Source: JANSWP01 sp041941305
Lineage (GTDB): Bacteria; Bacteroidota; Bacteroidia; Chitinophagales; Saprospiraceae
DNA length: 64,000 nucleotides
Direction of reading: 5' to 3'
Assembly (NCBI GenBank): GCA_041941305.1
Contig: JBGTQJ010000002.1
Location: 62,001-126,000 of the forward strand
Within the stretch, counting starts at the first letter, position 1. Each line of letters starts with the position of its first letter. Under the pieces are notes generated by a model, which saw only the letters and a program-made list of their open reading frames with translations, was not told the origin of the DNA and did no database searches. The position numbers were made by a program, and so were the translations under genes. This document shows, piece by piece, positions 52,450 to 62,069 of the stretch.

Positions 52450-52453
52450 TAAG

Positions 52454-53755
52454 TCAATAATTGCTCAATAACCATTCCTTGAAAGACATAAATTCATTAT
52501 TTATTGGGATAGAATCTTTGGTTTTCTCTTTCAGCACAGCCAAACGGTCAGGGATAAGTATTGATTTTTTAAGAATTTTCTCTACATCGGTAATAAACTT
52601 AGAAGGGTGAGCAGTCTCCAGAATAACGCCTTTTGTGCCTGGATTTTCTTTTTGATACTCATTTAAAGCTAAATATCCTAATGCTCCATGCGGGTCTATT
52701 TCATAATTATAATGGTTGTATACCTCACTCATTCCTTCTTTTGTTTGTTCATCATTGAAAGAATATCCAGAAATTTGCTCTCTAATATTGTTCCACGTGG
52801 AACAATAAAGGTCTAATATTCTTGCAAAGTTGGAAGGATTGCCAACATCCATAGCATTAGATAGCGTCCGGAAAGAAGGTCTAGGAGCGTATATTCCTTC
52901 TCTTAAATATTCTGGAAACACGTCATTAATGTTGGTTGCAGCAATAAAATGATGTATTGGCAGTCCCATTTTTTTTGCAAAAAGACCTGCTGTAAGGTTG
53001 CCAAAGTTTCCACTTGGAACACAAAAAACCACATTGTCTTCGTCAGCTTTTACTTGTTTAAATGCTTCAAAGTAATAAAATGATTGGGGGATGAGCCTTG
53101 CAATATTGATGGAATTAGCAGAACTAAGTCTGATGTTTTTGTTTAAATCGCTATCCAGGAAAGCAGCTTTTACTAAGGCTTGGCAATCATCAAATGTTCC
53201 ATCAACCTCCAAAGCTTTAATATTATGCCCCAAAGTTGTTAATTGTTTCTCTTGTAAGTCACTAACTTTTCCAGAAGGATAAAGGATTACCACTTTTATT
53301 CCCGGGGTTTTATAGAAACCAGATGCGACTGCACCACCAGTATCCCCTGAAGTAGCTACTAAAATCACGAGTTCTTCTTCGTTATCTTGATTAAAATAAC
53401 TCATCAACTGTGCCATGAATCTGGCTCCAAAATCTTTGAATGCTAAACTGGGTCCGTGAAATAATTCAAGAATATATTTTTTTTCGTCTAGTTTGACAAC
53501 AGGAGCGGGAAATGTAATAGCATTTTCTATGATTTTTTTTATGTCTTCTATTGGTATAGCAGCTCCCAATAGTGCTTTGGAGACTTCAAAAGCAATCTCC
53601 TGAAAAGAAAAACCCTCTAAATTATTGAGAAAATGTTCAGATAATTTAGGCAGGTATTCAGGCATAAATAGCCCTTTATCATCAGGCAATCCTTTAAAGA
53701 CTGCTTCTTTTAATGAAACAAAATTGGATGTATTATTCGTACTGTATAGCCGCAT
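52454..53755 (-). CDS. thrC: Threonine synthase
   Basis: ThrC converts O-phosphohomoserine to threonine with PLP, the last step of threonine synthesis. The product from Met at 53755 is 433 residues and begins MRLYSTNN, the usual family start; the frame can be extended 17 codons upstream without conserved residues. The PLP lysine lies in HGPSLAFKDFGARFM, the phosphate cradle in VATSGDTGGAVASGF, and PSGNFGNLTAGL is also present. It is the last of thrA-thrB-thrC, all on the minus strand with gaps of 117 and about 210 bp. The second parS-like site lies inside it, in the codons for YCSTWNNI. Confidence 0.95.
   Translation of the reverse strand: MRLYSTNNTSNFVSLKEAVFKGLPDDKGLFMPEYLPKLSEHFLNNLEGFSFQEIAFEVSKALLGAAIPIEDIKKIIENAITFPAPVVKLDEKKYILELFHGPSLAFKDFGARFMAQLMSYFNQDNEEELVILVATSGDTGGAVASGFYKTPGIKVVILYPSGKVSDLQEKQLTTLGHNIKALEVDGTFDDCQALVKAAFLDSDLNKNIRLSSANSINIARLIPQSFYYFEAFKQVKADEDNVVFCVPSGNFGNLTAGLFAKKMGLPIHHFIAATNINDVFPEYLREGIYAPRPSFRTLSNAMDVGNPSNFARILDLYCSTWNNIREQISGYSFNDEQTKEGMSEVYNHYNYEIDPHGALGYLALNEYQKENPGTKGVILETAHPSKFITDVEKILKKSILIPDRLAVLKEKTKDSIPINNEFMSFKEWLLSNY
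52786..52807. promoter_or_regulatory. parS-like palindrome 2 inside thrC
   Basis: This is a 22-bp perfect palindrome with core TGTTCCACGTGGAACA (52789-52804), identical to the site at 52367-52382, about 420 bp away. It is embedded in the thrC coding sequence without disturbing the frame. parS sites inside genes are known from other bacteria. Confidence 0.7.
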
Positions 53756-53964
53756 TGTAATTATCTTTTTGTTTTCTATCTGTAGTTTTAGATACTGTAG
53801 ACACAATATCCATTTTGATAAGGGGGGATAATTTGAGCCGAAATAGCAGTGGAAAAGTAAAGTATCCTATAAAATAAAAACCTCTCCACAGCATCGGTAT
53901 TCAAAATTGGTCCTCACAAATCAGTATTATTATTATTTTGAGAATAATAGGGTAGTGTAGCGCA

Positions 53965-54900
53965 TTAAAGCTTAATAGCTCCATGTTGATTAATAGGGGA
54001 TAAGAACAGTTGATGTTCTATATTGGCATTGGAATAAATCTTTTGGAATGCATCGCCAACCTTTTCTGCAATTAGACTATTTGCACTTAAGGCAAAAATA
54101 GATGGGCCTGAACCCGAAATGCTACAACCCAATGCACCTTCTGTTAATGCAGCTTCTTTTGCTTCAAAGAAACGTGGAATTAGTTTAGCACGTTGAGGTT
54201 CAATTACTACATCCTTTAAAGATCGCCCAATTAACTCGATATCTGAATTAAACATGCCCAGAACCAATGACCCCATATTTGCAGTTTGTTGAACCAATTT
54301 CTTTAGAGGAACTTCTGTAGATAATATTTCTCTTGCATCTTTAGTTAGTATTTCCACATCGGGGTAAATAACAGTAGCGTATAAACCTCTAGGTATTGGT
54401 AGGCGATGAAAGTCTAGCGTTTCATTATCTCTTATCAATATCATGCCTCCAAAAAGTGAAGGAGCAACATTATCTGCATGGCGACTACCTGAAGCTAATT
54501 CTTCGCCATACATAGCAAACTGCAATAGATCTTTTTTTTCCAAAGGTCTTCGCATCAACTCATTCACTGCCATAACTCCAGCTACCGCACTTGCAGCACT
54601 TGAACCCAGACCACTGCCAAGGGGCATTTTTTTGTGAATCTCTAATTCTATTCCTTTTTCAGTTTCACCTATATATTCAAGTAACTTGTATGCAGCAAAG
54701 CCAGCCGTATTTTTTTCAATATCATGGGGTAATTTTTTTCCCTTTGTTCCTGAAATTTTAGTGATTCGCAATCCAGGTTTATTAGAAAAACGAGCAATGA
54801 TCTCATCCCCTGGCTTTTCTAAAGCAAAACCAAGACAATCAAATCCAACGGCAACATTACCTACTGAAGCTGGAGCAAAAACTTTTAAACCTGAATTCAT
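53965..54900 (-). CDS. thrB: Homoserine kinase
   Basis: ThrB phosphorylates homoserine for threonine synthesis. The 311-residue protein belongs to the GHMP kinases: the N-terminal VFAPASVGNVAVGFDCLGFAL, the ATP-binding loop PLGSGLGSSAASAVAG (about residues 91-106), SRHADNVAPSLFGG and the C-terminal GCSISGSGPSIFAL are all intact. It follows thrA by 117 bp and precedes thrC, a conserved Bacteroidetes order. No promoter box was recognised in the gaps, so a single transcript from upstream of thrA is likely. Confidence 0.95.
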   Translation of the reverse strand: MNSGLKVFAPASVGNVAVGFDCLGFALEKPGDEIIARFSNKPGLRITKISGTKGKKLPHDIEKNTAGFAAYKLLEYIGETEKGIELEIHKKMPLGSGLGSSAASAVAGVMAVNELMRRPLEKKDLLQFAMYGEELASGSRHADNVAPSLFGGMILIRDNETLDFHRLPIPRGLYATVIYPDVEILTKDAREILSTEVPLKKLVQQTANMGSLVLGMFNSDIELIGRSLKDVVIEPQRAKLIPRFFEAKEAALTEGALGCSISGSGPSIFALSANSLIAEKVGDAFQKIYSNANIEHQLFLSPINQHGAIKL

Positions 54901-55017
54901 AATAGAAAACGAATGTAATCAAAAATAAACAAACTACTTTACATAAACTGTTGAAAATCAATTGGTTGTGAGGTTTGGTGTAATTTATTTTTTTATAACA
55001 AACTGATATTCAACCGA

Positions 55018-57474
55018 TTAAGACAAGAAGTTGCCAATAGATATGATTTCCGAGAAGACACCTGCTGCCGTTACTTCTGCTCCTGCTCCAGGTCCTCTAA
55101 CTACCAGTGGTCTATCCTTATATCTTTCGGTCGTAAATACTATCATATTATCACTTCCACTTAAGGAGTAAAAAGGATGATTACTTTGAACTGGCTGCAA
55201 ACTGATTTTTGCCTTTCCTTTTTCGAGGCTGGCAATCATCCTCAATGCTCTATTTTCTTTGGCTGCTTTACTTCTGAGTTTATCAAAATGCTCATCCGCT
55301 TTTTCCAGTTCTTCAAAAAACTGTTCGACTGTTTTTGCCTCCCTTACTTTTTTAGGAAGAATATTTTCAATTTCAACATCTTTAGCCTCCAAAGGCAATC
55401 CCGTTTCGCGAGCAAGAATAATCAACTTCCGACGGACGTCTATCCCATTCAAATCTACCCTTGGATCTGGTTCGGTAAACCCTCGGGTTTTAGCTTCTTT
55501 TACAATTTCACTGAATTTTACACCTTCATTGAAAGAGTTGAAAATAAAAGACAATGATCCAGAAAGGACTCCCTCGATTTTTAAAATTTGATCCCCACTA
55601 TTGATCAAATCATTTAAAGTGGTAATTACTGGAAGTCCGGCACCAACATTGGTTTCATAAAGAAATTGGACGCCACGTTTTGTCGCAATATTTTTCAATC
55701 GCTGGTATTGTAGATAAGCAGATGAAGTTGCAATTTTGTTAGGCGTACTGATTGAAATGCTATTGTCCAAAATAGTCTCGTAAAAATTGGCAACATTGTC
55801 ACTGGCTGTATTGTCAATAAAAATCGTATTTGACAAATTCAATTCTTTCATTCGATTTACAAATTGTCCAACATCTGATGTTTCAGTTGCACCTGCCAAT
55901 TTTTCACTCCAAATAGACAGGTCTATTCCATCTTCTTCAAAAATCATCTTTTTTGTATTGGCCAAGCCAACGACTCTTATTTCAAGTCCTCGATTATCCT
56001 TAAGAAATTGGTTTTGCTTTTGAATTTGTTCAATCAAAGTGCTTCCAATCAAACCAACACCAACCATAAACAAATGCAACTCTTTAGTATCTGAAAGGAA
56101 GAAAGCTTCGTGGAGTGAATTGAGTGCTTTTGCTTCATCAGTCCTGGGAATAGCAACAGAAATATTTAACTCACTAGAACCTTGTGCGATTGCCACTGCA
56201 TTGACCCCATTTTTTCCTAAAGCCTGAAACATACGACCTGCAATTCCTGGCTGGTATCTCATATTCTCTCCAATGATAGCAACTACAGACAGATCGTCTT
56301 CAATCTTTACTTTATCAACTGCACCTTTTTCAATTTCAAATTCAAACTCATTCTCTACACGTTTTTTTGCTTTTGTTGCCAAAGAAGGTTGGACGGCAAA
56401 ACTAATTGCATGTTCAGAAGAACCTTGGGTAATTAAGATAATATTGATTCCAGCTTGAGCCAGACTATTAAACAATCGGGCAGCAATTCCAGGGACGCCA
56501 AAAAGCCCGCTTCCCGAAAGGGTCAATAAGGCAATATTGTTAATAGAGGAAATCCCTTTTACAGCATGACCATTCATATCCTTTTTATCGGAAATGAAAG
56601 TTCCTTCAAATTCTGGCTCAAAAGTATTCTTGATATATATCGGAATTTTCTTTTTTAATGCAGGTTGTAATGTTGGAGGATAAATGACTTTTGCCCCAAA
56701 GTGGGACATCTCCATTGCTTCAGCATAAGTCATATTGGGAATCGTAAATGCCTTTTTTACTTTTCGAGGATCTGCAGTTAGTACACCATTCACGTCTGTC
56801 CAAATTTCAATATGATCCGCATCCAATCCAGCAGCAAGTAATGAGGCAGTGTAATCTGATCCCCCTCTTCCCAAAGTTGTAGTCAATCCTCCTTTGGCAG
56901 TTGCTATGAATCCAGTAACTATTTGGATTTCTGGGTTTTGATTGAAATAATTTTGAATTTTAGTGTAGGACATTTCAAAGTCCACTTTTGCTGATCCAAA
57001 GGATTTATCTGTTTTGATAATTTTTCGGGCGTCTAAATAGGAGGCATTTATACCTTCTTGTTTCAAAACCTGAGAAATGATAAAACAAGAATTTCGTTCT
57101 CCAAAACTCAAGACATAATCCATCGTTCTTGGAGAAGCTTCCCGAACGAGAAAAACACCATAAAGTAAATTGTTGAGCACTTCATGGTTTTCTTTCATTT
57201 CCTTTAATACTTGCTCTTGCAAAGAACCTTCCAATAATTCTGTTATGGTTTTTTGATGCCGACAACTAAATTCTTTGAAAACCTCTTTGTAGGATTTATC
57301 TCCTTTTGCAGCTAAATCACTCATTTGAATTAGCTGGTCAGTCACACCTCCAAATGCGGAAAAGACAACAGCAAACTTTTCACCTTTTGTATAATAACCC
57401 TTTAGAATTTCAACGATGCTTTTTATCCGATCCGGTTTGGCGACTGAGGAGCCACCGAATTTCAAAACTTTCAT
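55018..57474 (-). CDS. thrA: Bifunctional aspartokinase / homoserine dehydrogenase I
   Basis: The 818-residue protein carries the first and third steps of the aspartate pathway. The N-terminal aspartokinase domain (about 1-300) has VLKFGGSSVAKPDRI, and TLGRGGSDYTASLLAAGL; two ACT regulatory segments follow (about 320-460, with GVPGIAARLFNSLAQAGINIILI and RYQPGIAGRMFQALGKNGVNAVAI); the homoserine dehydrogenase domain (about 465-815) has MVGVGLIGSTLIEQI and a GVLSGSLSFIFN motif. Feedback by threonine is expected from the ACT pair. It is the first gene of the threonine cluster; 316 bp upstream hold its regulatory region. Confidence 0.96.
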   Translation of the reverse strand: MKVLKFGGSSVAKPDRIKSIVEILKGYYTKGEKFAVVFSAFGGVTDQLIQMSDLAAKGDKSYKEVFKEFSCRHQKTITELLEGSLQEQVLKEMKENHEVLNNLLYGVFLVREASPRTMDYVLSFGERNSCFIISQVLKQEGINASYLDARKIIKTDKSFGSAKVDFEMSYTKIQNYFNQNPEIQIVTGFIATAKGGLTTTLGRGGSDYTASLLAAGLDADHIEIWTDVNGVLTADPRKVKKAFTIPNMTYAEAMEMSHFGAKVIYPPTLQPALKKKIPIYIKNTFEPEFEGTFISDKKDMNGHAVKGISSINNIALLTLSGSGLFGVPGIAARLFNSLAQAGINIILITQGSSEHAISFAVQPSLATKAKKRVENEFEFEIEKGAVDKVKIEDDLSVVAIIGENMRYQPGIAGRMFQALGKNGVNAVAIAQGSSELNISVAIPRTDEAKALNSLHEAFFLSDTKELHLFMVGVGLIGSTLIEQIQKQNQFLKDNRGLEIRVVGLANTKKMIFEEDGIDLSIWSEKLAGATETSDVGQFVNRMKELNLSNTIFIDNTASDNVANFYETILDNSISISTPNKIATSSAYLQYQRLKNIATKRGVQFLYETNVGAGLPVITTLNDLINSGDQILKIEGVLSGSLSFIFNSFNEGVKFSEIVKEAKTRGFTEPDPRVDLNGIDVRRKLIILARETGLPLEAKDVEIENILPKKVREAKTVEQFFEELEKADEHFDKLRSKAAKENRALRMIASLEKGKAKISLQPVQSNHPFYSLSGSDNMIVFTTERYKDRPLVVRGPGAGAEVTAAGVFSEIISIGNFLS

Positions 57475-57790
57475 ATCATGGATATTTTGGAAAATGCATA
57501 TACATTTTCAGTTTGTTACAAATTGCTGAATAGGGCTTAAAAGAGTGGTCAAAAAATGTTTAGCGAAGCATTAACAAAAAAGCTTCTCAAAAAATTTAGG
57601 TGGTCAACTATATTAAAAAAAAGGTAAAAGAATGAAGCGTTGTTATTAAGTTTGGTTGACCGTCAATTCCCTAAATAATCAGAGAACCTTAAAATAAGAT
57701 ATATGGTTAATCCCCCTATACCGAAAAAAGTGCCAAAAGTATTTCATTTTTTAATAATAGGAAAGTTTTGCTATGGAGTTTGAATAAGTC
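57475..57790. other. thrA upstream region (316 bp)
   Basis: No gene was seen. The region contains mirrored copies of ggtcaac (near 57601-57609 and 57654-57661) and a third related tggtcaa at about 57546, which could be protein-binding sites on the minus-strand leader. No Thr-rich leader peptide or textbook attenuator was recognised. The -7 box was not identified. Confidence 0.35.
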
Positions 57791-58798
57791 TTAAGGAATT
57801 GTTCGGAAAATTGTATATCTCATTGAGATTTCGAGTGCTAGAAGGACAATTGCCAATAAAGCAAAAATGTGAAAGGCTTCACTTTCTCTTTTAATGCTGG
57901 TGACTTCAAGTTCTGTTTTTTCGAGTTGATCGATTTCAGCATAAATGCGTTCCAAACTTTGATCTGAAGTAGCACGAAAATATTTTCCTCCAGTAATTTC
58001 TGCAATCTTTTTTAACAATGCTTCATCGAATACGACAGGAACCTTATCATAAATATACTGCCCATTACCAAGTTTTTGAATTGGCATTAATGCTTCTCCT
58101 TTTGAACCGATTCCAATGGTATAGACCTTTATTCCAAACTCTTTGGCAATTTCGGTTGCAGTCATGGGTTTGATATATCCAGAATTATTATCACCATCTG
58201 TTAATAAAATTACCACCTTGCTTTTGGCTGCTCCATCTTTGATTCGATTTACTGCAGCAGCCAACCCCATTCCTATGGCAGTTCCATCTTTCAATACCCC
58301 ATATTGCAAGCTAGCTAAAAACTCTTTTAAGACTCTGTGATCTGAAGTCAATGGACACTGGGTAAAAGCCTCAGCTGCAAATACTGCCAATCCAATTCTA
58401 TCATATTTTCTTCTATCTACAAAACTTGCGGCAATTCGCTTGCTCGACTCAAGTCTATTGGGTTTGAAGTCCTGAGCAAGCATACTCCAGGAAAGATCCA
58501 TTGCTAAGAAAATATCAATTCCTTCGGCTTTTATGTTTTGTTCTTTCAGCAATTCTTGAGGCCGGGCAAGTGCAGTAACTAAAGCAATAAATGTAAGTAT
58601 TCTAAAAAGCGGTAATAATAAACGAAACTTCCCCCGCCATGAGGGAATATTTCGAAATGCGATCAAGCTTGACAATTTTAATGTTGCAAAATGCGCTGCA
58701 TTTCGGAAAGCATAGATTATTCCAATCAGAGGAAGAATCAGAAGAAGAAAGAAAACTTCTGGATTCTTAAATGAGATATTTAGTAGAAAGTCAATCAT
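57791..58798 (-). CDS. batA: BatA-like von Willebrand factor A membrane protein
   Basis: The 335-residue protein has two N-terminal membrane helices, a vWA domain (about 85-285) with the MIDAS motif MDLSWSM (D-x-S-x-S), the Thr of DGTAIGMG and LTDGDNNSGY, and a C-terminal membrane helix. In the Bacteroidetes aerotolerance (Bat) clusters BatA is a membrane-anchored metal-ion adhesion protein. Its start overlaps the end of the BatD-like gene by 8 bp, so the two are translationally coupled. No batB or batC follows; the next gene on the strand is thrA, 316 bp away. Confidence 0.9.
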   Translation of the reverse strand: MIDFLLNISFKNPEVFFLLLILPLIGIIYAFRNAAHFATLKLSSLIAFRNIPSWRGKFRLLLPLFRILTFIALVTALARPQELLKEQNIKAEGIDIFLAMDLSWSMLAQDFKPNRLESSKRIAASFVDRRKYDRIGLAVFAAEAFTQCPLTSDHRVLKEFLASLQYGVLKDGTAIGMGLAAAVNRIKDGAAKSKVVILLTDGDNNSGYIKPMTATEIAKEFGIKVYTIGIGSKGEALMPIQKLGNGQYIYDKVPVVFDEALLKKIAEITGGKYFRATSDQSLERIYAEIDQLEKTELEVTSIKRESEAFHIFALLAIVLLALEISMRYTIFRTIP

Positions 58799-59798
58799 TT
58801 AATAAGTCTGTATTTTCTATTTCTACTTTTTTTGTCTGTTCAACAAATGACTCAGCATAAGTCATCATTTTTTCATGAAATTCTGAACCGGGATTAGCTT
58901 TCGCAAATTTGACTAAATCTGCCATCTGCAACATTTCTTTTATTTTCTCTTTCCAATCATCTGAAAAATCTACACTTTTCAATAGATCTAATATTTCTTC
59001 AGTGGCATTTTCCAGTGCTTGAATTTCAAAACGATTTTCTAGATATTCCCGAATAACGTGGGTAAGTTCTATCTGATAATTTTTGATATCTCCTTTTTGC
59101 CAGAGTTGTTTTGTTTTTAAAGCTTGCAACTTGTTTAAAGCAATTTCATGGGCAGGTAAAATAATTGCAGGCTGTTCAAGTTCTTCTTTTTTATCTTTCC
59201 TTTTCCAAAAGAAATATACAATTGCACTCAATAAAATGAAACCTGAAATGGTAGCCAAGGCAGGAATAAAATCTTCAAATGTTCTGGGTTCCAGAATGAT
59301 ATCTTTTATCGGGGAAAGCGTACTATCTGTTTTTGGAGTATTTACGTCTAACAGAAGTTCATTTGTATATACAATTTCAGGTTTCCCATCTTGAATATAG
59401 TTTATGGGGAATTTAGGTATCACAACCTTGCCTGAATCCCAAATAGTAAAAAAAATATCTTTTTGTAAAATAGATTCTACGCCTTGATTTAGCGTATCCC
59501 AGGAGGATTCTCCCAGAACTTCAATTTTTGTTTTTTTGAAAATTTTGGTTTCTAAAGTCAATCCTGAAATATCCTTGGAATGGTTGACTAATAAATGAAG
59601 AGACATTTGATCTCCAATTAGCATTGTGGAGCTGTCTATCTCAGCACTTACAACTATTTGGGCAATCGAAGTATTTAAAAAAAGAAAAGGGTAGAATAGA
59701 AATAAAAAAAAAGGTTGACTCTTTTTGATTTCAACGACTGTGGAAAAAGTTGTAATCAGAATTGAAAAGCCAAATTTTATGAAATTCAAAAATATCAT
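58791..59798 (-). CDS. BatD-like/DUF4381-like membrane protein
   Basis: The 335-residue protein has a hydrophobic leader, a beta-sandwich region typical of BatD N-terminal domains (about 50-180, with VVSAEIDSSTMLIGDQ), a central membrane helix (about 195-215, FIPALATISGFILLSAIVYFFWKRK) and a cytosolic helical part (about 235-330) with ELTHVIREYLENRFEIQALENATEEI. The helical part recalls the cytosolic domain of DUF4381/BatD proteins next to MoxR and vWA genes. The first 45 residues are unusually hydrophobic and the Met at residue 1 may be upstream of the true start; the leader FYPFLFLNTSIAQ alone would be a normal signal peptide. Confidence 0.75.
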   Translation of the reverse strand: MIFLNFIKFGFSILITTFSTVVEIKKSQPFFLFLFYPFLFLNTSIAQIVVSAEIDSSTMLIGDQMSLHLLVNHSKDISGLTLETKIFKKTKIEVLGESSWDTLNQGVESILQKDIFFTIWDSGKVVIPKFPINYIQDGKPEIVYTNELLLDVNTPKTDSTLSPIKDIILEPRTFEDFIPALATISGFILLSAIVYFFWKRKDKKEELEQPAIILPAHEIALNKLQALKTKQLWQKGDIKNYQIELTHVIREYLENRFEIQALENATEEILDLLKSVDFSDDWKEKIKEMLQMADLVKFAKANPGSEFHEKMMTYAESFVEQTKKVEIENTDLLND

Positions 59799-59839
59799 GG
59801 ATTAAATTGGAATTGGGCTTCTGACAAAACTTCAGAGGG

Positions 59840-60709
59840 CTAATTCGATCTTTTTTTGAAGAACTTCAACAAAGCATTGACATATGATTCATCTGTTCTA
59901 ATGCTCACTGAGTCTATTCCACTTTTTTGGAACATGCTTTGAAAATATTTCAGATTGTATTTGAACAAATTTTCATACTCCTCGCGTACAGCAGTAATTG
60001 AAGTATCAATCCATCCTATCCTCCCTGTTTCAGAATCTTTGGCCCGAATCAAACCCACGTTTGGTAAACTTTCCTCTCTAGGATCAAACAGGTGGATTCC
60101 AACAATATCATGACGACGAGCAGCGATCCGAAGGGGATCTTCATATCCGCTGGTCATAAAATCAGAAATAATGAAACAAATGCTTCGTTTTTTTACCACA
60201 TTATTGAAATATTGAAGTGCCTCATCCAGATGAGTTCCACTACCTTCTGGCTCAAAATTTAATAACTCTCGGATTATCCTAAGAATATGCTGTTTCCCTT
60301 TTTTGGGCGGAATGAATTTTTCTATTTTACTGGAAAATAAAATAACTCCAACTTTGTCATTGTTTTGGATTGCAGAAAATGAAAGTACTGCACAAATTTC
60401 TGTAATAATCCCTTTTTTCATCTGGTTAACGGTACCGAAGTAGGAAGATTGGCTGACATCAACCAGAAGCATTACAGTAAGTTCGCGTTCTTCTTCAAAA
60501 ACTTTAATGTGTGGCTCACCTGTTCGTGCAGTTACATTCCAATCAATATTTCGGACATCATCTCCAAATTGGTAATTCCGAACTTCGCTAAAAGACATAC
60601 CCCTTCCCTTAAAGGCACTATGGTATTCACCTGAGAAAATATGCTTACTCAAGCCTTTTGTCTTGATTTCTATTTGTCGGACCTTTTTAAGTAGTTCGGA
60701 AGTTTCCAA
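59840..60709 (-). CDS. DUF58 protein
   Basis: The 289-residue cytosolic protein shows the DUF58 signature: LSKHIFSGEYHSAFKGRGMSFSEVRNYQFGDDVRNIDWNVTARTGEPHIKVFEEERELTVMLLVDVSQS, followed by a vWA-like fold with FIISDFM. Such proteins are always near MoxR ATPases and vWA proteins, and the set is thought to act as a chaperone-like complex that inserts metals or assembles targets. All expected features are present. It sits between the DUF3298-like gene and the BatD-like gene with gaps of 12 and 41 bp. Confidence 0.92.
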   Translation of the reverse strand: METSELLKKVRQIEIKTKGLSKHIFSGEYHSAFKGRGMSFSEVRNYQFGDDVRNIDWNVTARTGEPHIKVFEEERELTVMLLVDVSQSSYFGTVNQMKKGIITEICAVLSFSAIQNNDKVGVILFSSKIEKFIPPKKGKQHILRIIRELLNFEPEGSGTHLDEALQYFNNVVKKRSICFIISDFMTSGYEDPLRIAARRHDIVGIHLFDPREESLPNVGLIRAKDSETGRIGWIDTSITAVREEYENLFKYNLKYFQSMFQKSGIDSVSIRTDESYVNALLKFFKKRSN

Positions 60710-60721
60710 ATCGTCTATAGA

Positions 60722-62029
60722 TTAATTAATTTTCAAAAGGGGGTTATGCCTTAAAAACGGCCTCAATTCTTCAAAGGGAATGGTCACGTTTTGGCGACCA
60801 TATAAAATATTAAAATCTGTACTAAAATTGATTCCTTCTTTTCGTATTGTGAAAAATGGAAACGCAGCTTCATGCTCAATCCATTTCCGAAATCCTTCAT
60901 CATTGTATAAAGGATGATTTTTGAAAAGGATTTTTATGACAGGTTTTAGAAATTGATTTTGATCAAAATGAGATTTAAAAATATCAGCCTTGGTAATCAA
61001 CAATTCATTTTTGGCGTCAAAATTAAACGCCAAACCCAATTTGCCATTTTCCCAGGTAGAACTAAAACTTAGAAAACCAGAAATCAAATCACTAGAGTAC
61101 ATATCTAATTGACACCAACCATATGCCCGTTCCGAGGCTCTCAATTCTGGCTTCGAAGAATCACTTACTTTTTTAGAGTAATTTCTACAGCTTTGAGTCC
61201 AGCCATTAATGGTATGTCTAATCCAGTTGTTGAATGCAGCACTTCGGGTTTTTGGGTAAGTAATGTCAAAGCTTGTTACATAATCAGCATATTCAACGCA
61301 GCCAACACGTAGTCTCTCTTTTAATTTAAAAGTTAAGGAACGAGATGCGCCATCATCTTCAATCAAATTAGCGCGAAAAAAATTTTGATTTTTAAAATCT
61401 CCCTCTAATCGGGCAAAGTTTTGCTCGACATATTTTTTTAAGTAAATATTCAGAAAATTTCTATTGTCAATATCTCCTCGAATATCATAGCTTTTGCCCT
61501 GTAAATAAGCGATTCCCGAAAGGTGATCGCCAGCCTCCTTATGTAGAATAAGCTCTAATTCTATCCCGCTCCCTTTACCCATATATAAACTAATCCACTT
61601 ATTATCTCCACAATGGACAGGGAAATCTTGAAGTGTTTTGGTTTCTTCAAGCCAAATTTTACTTGCTATCGAATTATCAAAGTTAGTCCACTCTGCGTGT
61701 ATGACGTTTCCTTCTATCCTGCCTTTTAGAAACCCTGAGGTATTCAGCTTATTGTCAATTTCTTTCAGTTCAAAGACTTGATTTTTGATTTTTCCAATGA
61801 GCTGAAATGTAGTTTTACTGCGGAGATATTTTAATTGCCCTCTACAATTTGATCCATCATGCGCAAGCACCACAACGATATCATTGAAATCATCAATTCG
61901 TCCCTTGAAATATTTGAACCAGGTAATTTGTCCTGAACTTTCAAATTGAGCACGAATTTCTTCTTCAATACTCTGTGAAAACGAGTATTGAATGAACAAC
62001 TGAACGATAATAATTAAGAAATAACGCAT
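60722..62029 (-). CDS. Secreted protein with C-terminal DUF3298-like domain
   Basis: The 435-residue protein has a signal peptide (to about 18, YSFSQ), an N-terminal repetitive beta region (about 30-220, with several 'G.I.G.......W' and 'L.G...' strands) and a C-terminal domain (about 235-432) ending in FSTDFNILYGRQNVTIPFEELRPFL, which resembles the DUF3298/RsiV-like C-terminus. RsiV-type domains bind lysozyme, but no binding claim can be made here. It lies inside the MoxR/Bat run, 40 bp after moxR and 12 bp before the DUF58 gene, a place where this protein type is not usual. Confidence 0.7.
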   Translation of the reverse strand: MRYFLIIIVQLFIQYSFSQSIEEEIRAQFESSGQITWFKYFKGRIDDFNDIVVVLAHDGSNCRGQLKYLRSKTTFQLIGKIKNQVFELKEIDNKLNTSGFLKGRIEGNVIHAEWTNFDNSIASKIWLEETKTLQDFPVHCGDNKWISLYMGKGSGIELELILHKEAGDHLSGIAYLQGKSYDIRGDIDNRNFLNIYLKKYVEQNFARLEGDFKNQNFFRANLIEDDGASRSLTFKLKERLRVGCVEYADYVTSFDITYPKTRSAAFNNWIRHTINGWTQSCRNYSKKVSDSSKPELRASERAYGWCQLDMYSSDLISGFLSFSSTWENGKLGLAFNFDAKNELLITKADIFKSHFDQNQFLKPVIKILFKNHPLYNDEGFRKWIEHEAAFPFFTIRKEGINFSTDFNILYGRQNVTIPFEELRPFLRHNPLLKIN

Positions 62030-62069
62030 TCAAAAATTAATTTACTTCAAACTATTGACTGTTAGCTGG

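Noticed and set aside
57475..57790. Threonine attenuator upstream of thrA
   Set aside because: No leader peptide rich in Thr or Ile and no paired antiterminator/terminator hairpins were found.
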